Source: an uncultured bacterium (GTDB lineage Bacteria > Patescibacteriota > Gracilibacteria > Absconditabacterales > Absconditicoccaceae). Taken from it: a DNA stretch of 36,226 bases. Shown piece after piece: positions 31,156 to 36,226 of this stretch. Under the pieces are notes generated by a model. The model searched no databases and was not told where the DNA came from. It saw only the letters and a list, made by a program, of their open reading frames with translations. Location: contig CAMOEC010000003.1 of assembly GCA_946611795.1 (NCBI GenBank), positions 1-36,226 of the forward strand, written 5' to 3'. The position numbers and the translations under genes were made by a program. How positions within the stretch are numbered: the first letter of the stretch is position 1; the number at the start of each line of letters is the position of its first letter.

Positions 31156-31953
31156 TTATAAAACTTCTATTTTTCAGAATATAGAACAAGGTCATGGAGC
31201 ACATCAATCTCATATACTAACTTTATAGAATTTTTCTCAATCTTTAGACTCTATAAAAATTATAGGTCAAACTCAATTTTCTCAATCTTCTCAAACACAA
31301 TCGTTATAAATATTACCATCATTACTAACAAACTCATAATAATATTCTCATGCTCATTTAAAAAGAGTTCCTAAACTCTGATTAATATCGTATTTGCGAA
31401 GATTGCATCATGAAGATGAATAAGTTTTATCGAGTAATTCTTCTAATGACATAAGAGAATCTTTTTTATATCATTTAATATACTCAACAGAATTCAAGTC
31501 CTTATTATCTCTTACATATTCTAAAGAATATATTGCATTTCATGATAATAAAAATAATGGTTTTTCACGCTTTTCAGCAAAGATAGTATTCCAATTTCCA
31601 TTTTCTCAATCTGGGGTCGTTATTTTTACTCAAAGTGATGGATTAGTATATTCATAATACCATCATTCTACATATTCAGTATCTTTTCAATTATCACATC
31701 ATCAGATACATGGCATTTGTCATTTCCACTTTTTTGGCTCAAAAAAAGTCCCCTCTTCACTTCAAGAAAGTTCTTCTCATATATTAACAAAACTTCTATC
31801 TAATTCTGGTACATCAATATCAGCAGAACACCCTTCATCTCATTCTTCAATAACACAATCATCAATAATTTCGATATTTTCTAAAGATTTATTACAACCT
31901 GTAAGTAATAAACCACCAACTAATAAAATAGTTAAAAGTCAGATTTTTTTCAT
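31156..31953 (-). CDS. Surface lipoprotein, 265 aa (cassette copy 3)
   Basis: Signal peptide MKKIGLLTILLVGGLLLTGC with lipobox, Cys20 as anchor. The mature protein is acidic with many Gly, Trp, Tyr and eight or more cysteines, including MPCIGGCDNG and GDGCAPGPCSIF, which suggests disulfide-stabilised outer domains. No family recognised. The first 60 bases differ from those of the LRR lipoprotein gene by one base, while the rest is unrelated. It begins 10 bases after the next upstream gene's stop (31964). Confidence 0.83.
31894..31953 (-). repeat. Signal-peptide/lipobox cassette, copy 3
   Basis: 59 of 60 bases match copy 2 (one change converts Thr to Ile). Similarity stops just after the lipobox cysteine codon. 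Confidence 0.9.
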
Positions 31954-31963
31954 TACTTCATGT

Positions 31964-32794
31964 TTACTCAATAAAATCTCGTTCTCTGATCATTGAGCCA
32001 AAATATGATCGTTCCTCAGCTCATCAATCATCTAACACAACTCTGAATGTATGAATTTTTCAATCATTAGCAATATCACGAAGATTTACACATTCGTGAT
32101 GATTTGTACACTTATTATAAGAATTGAAACACTCTATATCATCAAATCTTAAGTTTGGGTACATTGCTACAATGTGATTTCAGTCTGTATATCATAGAGT
32201 AAATCATCAATACTGATTCCCATCATCAGGATATATTCTCCAAGTTTCAACTGTTCAGAATTCTTTTGCTTCTTCATCATTACAATCAATGCACTCAGAT
32301 ATTGAATGAGTTTCTAAATATCATGTTAGCAACATATTTCACTCTAAATGGTCAAGACTTACAGAATTTGTATCTATATCATTCCAAACATTTTGATACA
32401 TTTTCCAATCAAAATATAGAGGCTCTTTTGTTGGTTGTTCCTGAATAACTATTTTTTCATTTGATTTCCATTGTCATTTTTCATCAAGCTCTGATTTGTA
32501 ATACACTGAATTTAGGAAATAAATATCTTTTCAACAATGATTATCATTATCTCATAATATATTAGGATCATTATAAAGTTTCTGAACCGTCATCCATGAA
32601 TAATCTGGTTTTTGTATTTTTATTTCAGTTCAAAATGGATACAAAGCTAAATATTTTCAAGTATACGATTCAATTATTTCTGTATTATCTTTCTCCCAAT
32701 CCTCAGGTAAACAATCATCTTTACATGATTTATTACATCAAGTAAGAAGCAAACCACCAACTAATAAAGTAGTTAAAAGTCAGATTTTTTTCAT
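31964..32794 (-). CDS. Surface lipoprotein, 276 aa (cassette copy 4)
   Basis: Signal peptide ending LLLTGC, mature start at Cys20. The mature part has several short cysteine pairs (CKDDC, ECIDC, CFNSYNKC with a following CxxHHEC), many Trp/Tyr residues and an acidic charge. The HHEC/CxxC clusters could bind metal or form disulfides. No family recognised. It is 10 bases upstream of copy 3 and 32 bases downstream of the 168-aa exported protein gene. Confidence 0.83.
32735..32794 (-). repeat. Signal-peptide/lipobox cassette, copy 4
   Basis: The first 40 coding bases are identical to copy 2; six differences lie in the lipobox region. A shorter 16-base match (gtcagatttttttcat) also starts the SLH-like gene at 27991-28006. 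Confidence 0.88.
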
Positions 32795-32826
32795 TTAAAT
32801 ATAAAAATTAATAAAGAATATTTAAT

Positions 32827-33333
32827 TTAACTATTTTTACTTATTAAATATCAGAAATATATTCATATATTCCTCGTATAATTATCTTTACTTGATTCAA
32901 ATTTTTTTAATACTTCTTTTACATTTTCTTGTGTTTTTTTATCCTTCTCCTTATAAATAGGAACAAGACTATCTAAAATTTCAAGCGTGAATGATGATAA
33001 ATGTATCCTAGCATCCCGCCAATCTTCAGCAATATGGTCTTCTAATTCTTTATCTTCTTTCCTCAGATTAATCACATCACAATTTAGTTTTACTTCAAGT
33101 AATTCAGAGCGTTGAGCATTTAATTCATTAATATCATATTCGATTAAATGTGTCTCTTCTTCTCAATAGATTGGTATTCAATTATTTACCATATTTATAT
33201 AATACTTTAAAGAATCAAGACCTCATTCTACCATTTTACAGTTTTTATATTCTGAAATACTTAAGTGATCATAAGCTCATACAATACTTAAAGAACAGAA
33301 TATTATAGATAGAAGAAATATTATTTTTTTCAT
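32827..33333 (-). CDS. Exported helical protein, 168 aa
   Basis: Signal peptide MKKIIFLLSIIFCSLSIVGA with cleavage likely after VGA-Y (about residue 20). The mature part is a long, charged, heptad-like helical protein, for example INELNAQRSELLEVKLNCDV and RKEDKELEDHIAEDWRDARI, so coiled-coil is probable. Not recognised. A GTG at 33075 lies inside and is not the start. It precedes lipoprotein copy 4 by 32 bases. Confidence 0.78.
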
Positions 33334-33400
33334 TTTTTCATATTAAGACAATCTAAATTATTGTATATCACTTATATACAATTATATATTATTTTGGAAT

Positions 33401-33928
33401 TTATTTATCACCTTTACCATCATCTTTAATCCAATTATTCTTTACAGCATATCTCTTAAATGAAGCATTCAAATCAACATAGTAATCATCTTCATCTTCA
33501 GGATTAATATAAACATCAATTAAGTCTCAATTTCTAAAAATATCATGTACATCTATAAAAGTTTCTGTATAGTATACATCATCTGTATCATAATCGCGTA
33601 GTGTTAATTTCGTAAACTTTGTTGAACGATATTCAGTTTCTCAAATATCAGTTAATCTTGCAGATATCTTTTTCCGATTTTTCTTTTTCCTTTCAATAAT
33701 AGTATGTTTTTTAATTCAAGTAAATCCCATATAAAGAAATATTGTTGCAGAACAAAAGAAGAACAGCCATTCTCATAAAGGTTGTTGTTTTCAACTTCAA
33801 TCATAAAAAATACTATAATCATGTGATATTGCCCAAAACAAGATAAATATTCACAAGATTAAAGAAAAAATACTATATCGATAAGAATATTTTATTTCCT
33901 CAAGAATTAGATATTTATTGTTCTTCAT
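33401..33928 (-). CDS. Two-helix membrane protein, DUF3592-like
   Basis: 175 aa. Two transmembrane helices (about 19-36, YSIFSLILGIFILFWAIS; about 58-75, LFFFCSATIFLYMGF) frame a short outer loop. A basic segment and a beta-rich domain follow: ARLTDIGETEY, FIDVHDIFRNGDLIDVYIN-PEDEDDYYVD. The pattern of a variable-length beta domain ending in GD-x-I-x-V-Y-x-NP resembles DUF3592 proteins, whose function is unknown. It is the first gene of the minus-strand surface block, with 67 bases to the next. Confidence 0.75.
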
Positions 33929-34268
33929 AAGCATACATTACATATTTAGAAAACCTTTACTTCAATCTAGTATAATAATATTAAATTCAAATACCAGCCT
34001 GCACATATAATTAAACAAATTCTGAATTACCTCAATTTTATCACCAAATCATTCAAAGAAGCACAATAATCATATTAAATTCAACCTTGACAATATTTAT
34101 AAAACACGTCATAAAATATAATATTTTATTCTCATTCTCTCTGGAAAATTCTCAAAGGGAAAAGACAAAAAAGTAAAAGTTGTTCTTAATATAACAAAAA
34201 AACTAATAAAGGAAAGAAAATCTAAGGGTTAGTCAGCACTAAAAACAAAGGTTTTCTATATATTAAAC
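33929..34268. other. Intergenic region of 340 bases without a gene
   Basis: No coding frame above 40 codons is convincing. It must hold the promoter of the surface block; TATACT lies about 50 bases upstream of 33928 on the minus strand but I see no good -35. On the plus strand a lone TTGACA occurs near 34106 without a well-spaced -10. Nothing else stands out. Confidence 0.4.
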
Positions 34269-34297
34269 AAAAAAAACTGGATAAAAAACTCATCCAG
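34269..34297 (-). terminator. Terminator of the 153-aa TGA-free gene
   Basis: On the minus strand ctggat and atccag (34292-34297 and 34277-34282) form a 6-bp stem with a T-rich loop, then eight Ts. It begins just after the TAA at 34302 and 28 bases after the in-frame TGA at 34326. Confidence 0.75.
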
Positions 34298-34301
34298 CAT
34301 T

Positions 34302-34763
34302 TTAATACGCAAAAATTCACTCCTTTCAAATCCGATAGCTTGAAGCAATCCTTTTCTCTTCATCTGTTTTTGCAACAGCACGCATCTTCTCAACAATTTC
34401 CCTACGATAGCTGCTAGGAACCTGATTCAATACATACTGCAGATCTTTTACACTAGCAGCAAAACCAATGTAGTTCTTTTGCCAAAGCATCCGATCATCA
34501 TAGCCAAGAGAATAATAGTACTTAGTTGCATCAGCGAAGTCAATAACGCTCCCCTTCAAGTTCTCTTTAACTAGAGCCTTCATTTCAGAAGAAAGATTAA
34601 CACCTTCTTTAAAAAGCAGAAGCCAATCATCAAAGAGGAAAAACCTTTTAGCACACTCCTCGTCCTCTATAAGGACTTCTTTCAAAAGACTAGAATTCTT
34701 CCTAATCTTAAGAAAATTTACAGAATTCGGAAATTCCAAAAATTCTTGAACCGACTTATTCAT
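34302..34763 (-). CDS. Unknown TGA-free protein, 145 or 153 aa
   Basis: Not recognised; helical, mixed charge, no signal peptide (MNKSVQEFLEFPNSVNFLKI...). Its four internal glycines are GGN, and its codon use is GC-richer than that of neighbours. It has a classic Shine-Dalgarno, AAAGGAG, 7 bases before the ATG, a candidate promoter at 34800-34827 and a terminator. In the standard code it ends at TGA 34326-34328 (145 aa, ...ASSYRI). In code 25 it reads through two TGA codons and ends at TAA 34302 (153 aa, adding GKEGIFAY). I give the code-25 extent, but the natural stop may once have been TGA. Confidence 0.75.
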
Positions 34764-34799
34764 AAAAAATCTCCTTTATTAGTTTTGTTTAACAAAAGA

Positions 34800-34827
34800 A
34801 AAATACAAATACAAAGATTATTTTCAA
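34800..34827 (-). promoter_or_regulatory. Candidate promoter of the 153-aa gene
   Basis: On the minus strand TTGAAA (34822-34827) and TATTTT (34800-34805) are 16 bases apart, followed by the Shine-Dalgarno at 34771-34774. Confidence 0.5.
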
Positions 34828-34850
34828 TAGGAGAATTAATATTTCAAAAT

Positions 34851-34883
34851 TTTCGACTAAACTTCTACTAAATTTCGACTAAA
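34851..34883 (-). promoter_or_regulatory. Triple 11-base tandem repeat, operator-like
   Basis: On the minus strand TTTAGTCGAAA, TTTAGTAGAAG and TTTAGTCGAAA follow each other with no gap. A period of 11 bases places each on nearly the same face of the helix. They begin 24 bases upstream of the candidate -35, where activators often bind. The core TTTAGTC appears once more at 34923-34929 in the opposite orientation. Confidence 0.5.
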
Positions 34884-35003
34884 TTTTCTCATAGGAAAAT
34901 CATCCTTATTATTAAGTTCCCGTTTAGTCATCTATATAAAAAATATAAATATTACAATAATATGATAAAAAAAATTGTTTTTTTCAATATTACTTACATG
35001 ATA

Positions 35004-35165
35004 CTATAACACCAACTCTTTAACATCATCCTCATCTATTCATAGTTCATCAGCAATTTCATCAATAGAATACCCTTCATCATAAAGCTTATGAACTACC
35101 TCTTCTTTATCATAATTAGCAAGCAATCAAACAACATAAGTCTTAAGATCAACTGTCTCTCTCAT
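35004..35165 (-). CDS. Small helix-turn-helix-like protein, 53 aa
   Basis: MRETVDLKTYVVGLLANYDK, then LYDEGYSIDEIADELGIDED, a pattern like a trihelical helix-turn-helix (hydrophobic-x-x-G-x-S-x-x-E-I-A-x-x-L-G-I) as in sigma region 4 or small regulators. The acidic second half makes DNA binding uncertain. One of several TGA codons encodes the glycine of the turn. It lies 44 bases downstream of the 94-aa membrane protein gene. Confidence 0.7.
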
Positions 35166-35209
35166 GATAATAGATTAAAAGATAAAAGATATTTTCTAAA
35201 AGAAAACAA

Positions 35210-35494
35210 CTACTCTAAAATCTCTATAATCTCAGCATCTCAATAAGGAACTCTTCTATATTTTTTATGATTAGTATCAGCAAATAAATTTCAGAATAAC
35301 TTAACAAAATAGTTAATTCATTTAACTCAGAAATAGAAAACAGCAAAGAATAAAAGAACATAAAATCAAGCCTTAATAATAAACCATAATAAAGCTATCA
35401 TAACAAAAAACATTAATATTCTTAGCAATCATCAAAAGATATTAACTCACATTATAGCTCAAAGTAATCAGAATAGTAATAATGCAAATATCAT
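35210..35494 (-). CDS. Small membrane protein, 94 aa
   Basis: Very hydrophobic: helices at about 1-18 (MIFALLLFGLLGAIMGVNIF) and 22-60 (IIKAGFYVLLFFAVFYF), then a short polar tail with KYRRVPYGDAEIIEILE. Not recognised. It uses TGA-glycine repeatedly, so it belongs to the native gene pool. It begins a two-gene run with the helix-turn-helix-like gene. Confidence 0.68.
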
Positions 35495-35641
35495 TTTATA
35501 ATAGTCATATAAAATAAATATCTTTCATTTATCATAAAATAATTGTTTAGAAAATCAAATAAAAAATCTGAAAAAATAACAAAACAATAATCTATCCCAT
35601 CATAATAAATAAAGCCCAGCTTTACACCAAATACATTACTA

Positions 35642-35670
35642 TTGACATTAACACAATTAATATTTATAAC
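35642..35670 (+). promoter_or_regulatory. Strong promoter of the lipoprotein gene
   Basis: TTGACA (35642-35647), exactly 17 bases, then TATAAC (35665-35670). Transcription from about 35677 would give a 75-base leader with two small hairpins (gcct...aggc at 35705-35722 and agtc-taaa-gact at 35723-35735), unusually long for this window. Confidence 0.75.
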
Positions 35671-35751
35671 AATACTACACCAAGACATTGGGAGAATAAA
35701 CAAAGCCTGAGTGCATGAAGGCAGTCTAAAAGACTAATGGTGCATAAACAA

Positions 35752-36081
35752 ATGAAAAAATTATTAATTATCATCGCCTGTTGCTTTATGCTTACAGGTT
35801 GTAGTAATGATGAAAAGAGCAAAGCTCCTGAAGAAAGAAGCGCGTGGAACATGAATCCACAAGACTACACGAAGGAACTGAAGGAAAAAGCTGGCCGCTT
35901 CATTGTAATCAGCCTTCCACAAGAGTACTTTGCATTACGAGGTTCAAAAATCATCGTTGATAACCAGACACGTGTGCAGTACTTCTACCATCCTGGTACA
36001 ACCTCACACACCATGACCGTTCTGGTTGATTCAACAGGTGCTCCGCTCCTTTACAAAGGAGAACTCCCTAAAAAAGAGTAA
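35752..36081 (+). CDS. Small lipoprotein, TGA-free, 109 aa
   Basis: Signal peptide MKKLLIIIACCFMLTGC with lipobox LTGC; mature from about Cys17. The remaining 92 residues (SNDEKSKAPEERSAWN..., TTSHTMTVLVDSTGAPLLYK) form a small beta-rich domain; the last part recalls a periplasmic solute-type fold but I cannot name it. All six glycines are GGN. Codons are GC-richer and the stop is TAA. An in-frame ATG 15 bases upstream gives a non-signal start and is rejected. It has a strong promoter and terminator of its own, so it is a single-gene unit. Confidence 0.82.
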   Translation: MKKLLIIIACCFMLTGCSNDEKSKAPEERSAWNMNPQDYTKELKEKAGRFIVISLPQEYFALRGSKIIVDNQTRVQYFYHPGTTSHTMTVLVDSTGAPLLYKGELPKKE

Positions 36082-36097
36082 TTCCACAAAGCTACAG

Positions 36098-36131
36098 AAG
36101 GTATCAGAGGTTTTCTCCTGATACCTTTTTC
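36098..36131 (+). terminator. Terminator of the lipoprotein gene
   Basis: Ten-base stem aaggtatcag with ctgatacctt, extended by AG/CT inside, followed by TTTTTC. Very strong. Confidence 0.9.
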
Positions 36132-36211
36132 AAAAAATATTTTTCTTTATTTCAATACAGAAATCTTTATAGTTAAATCGATAAATAAATAGTCAAACCA
36201 ATAAAAAAAAG

Positions 36212-36226
36212 AAAGGATTTAAAATG
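36212..36226 (+). CDS. Start of a further gene cut by the window end
   Basis: The window closes with ATG at 36224-36226, six bases after the Shine-Dalgarno AAAGGA at 36212-36217. Only the start is visible, so the product is unknown. The Shine-Dalgarno makes it resemble the other TGA-free genes rather than the TGA-rich ones. Confidence 0.4.

Noticed and set aside
33063-33075. GTG start for a short protein inside the 168-aa gene
   Set aside because: The frame is open upstream to an ATG with a signal peptide.
1-36226. Contig chimera as cause of TGA-free genes
   Set aside because: TGA-free genes are interleaved in at least three separate places among TGA-rich ones; a single misjoin cannot explain this, though read mapping was not possible.
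1-36226. CRISPR arrays, insertion sequences, rRNA or tRNA genes
   Set aside because: No repeat-spacer pattern, transposase, rRNA or cloverleaf was seen.

Overview
ORGANISM. Most genes here are open only if TGA is read as glycine. With that reading FtsH, asparaginyl-tRNA synthetase, UvrA, Tex and a YaaT-like protein appear at full length, and TGA falls at glycines of known motifs (for example both UvrA P-loops). TAA and TAG are the stops used. This is genetic code 25, known from the Candidate Phyla Radiation lineages Absconditabacteria (SR1) and Gracilibacteria. The DNA is very AT-rich and most starts lack a Shine-Dalgarno sequence, which fits such a small-genome, probably host-attached bacterium. 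The sequence does not say which of the two lineages it is. LAYOUT. 1-1.45 kb: PIN-PhoH ATPase gene with no TGA-glycine, plus terminator. 1.5-7.7 kb (minus): five-gene run asnS > ftsH > yaaT-like > TPR protein > sugar-nucleotidyltransferase-like gene. 7.9-12.6 kb (plus): three unrecognised genes of 568, 271 and 687 aa. 12.6-15.2 kb (minus): tex behind a 76-aa gene. 15.2-15.6 kb (minus): probable structured non-coding RNA with its own promoter and terminator. 15.9-19.1 kb: small TGA-free gene, glutathione peroxidase, exported thermonuclease, a membrane protein and an unknown gene. 19.3-23 kb: uvrA and a membrane protein. 23-25.8 kb: a leucine-rich protein and a 597-aa paralogue of the 568-aa gene. 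25.9-33.9 kb (minus): ten consecutive genes for lipoproteins, exported and membrane proteins, including an SLH-like protein and an internalin-like leucine-rich-repeat lipoprotein. 34.3-36.2 kb: a TGA-free gene with an operator-like triple repeat, two small genes, a TGA-free lipoprotein gene and the start of another gene. HOW IT FITS TOGETHER. The minus-strand block at 1.5-7.7 kb is housekeeping: translation, membrane proteolysis and envelope precursors. The block at 25.9-33.9 kb looks like a cell-surface module. Four of its genes share an almost identical signal-peptide/lipobox DNA segment in front of unrelated mature proteins, which suggests a reused export cassette. The thermonuclease could supply nucleotides from external DNA. 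MOST NOTABLE. (1) Four TGA-free, GC-richer genes are scattered among TGA-rich ones, each with an intrinsic terminator and one with a classic Shine-Dalgarno. (2) The minus-strand RNA at 15.24-15.59 kb. (3) The signal-peptide cassette. (4) The two-member unknown family with a conserved C-terminal domain. All translations were done by eye, without database searches.
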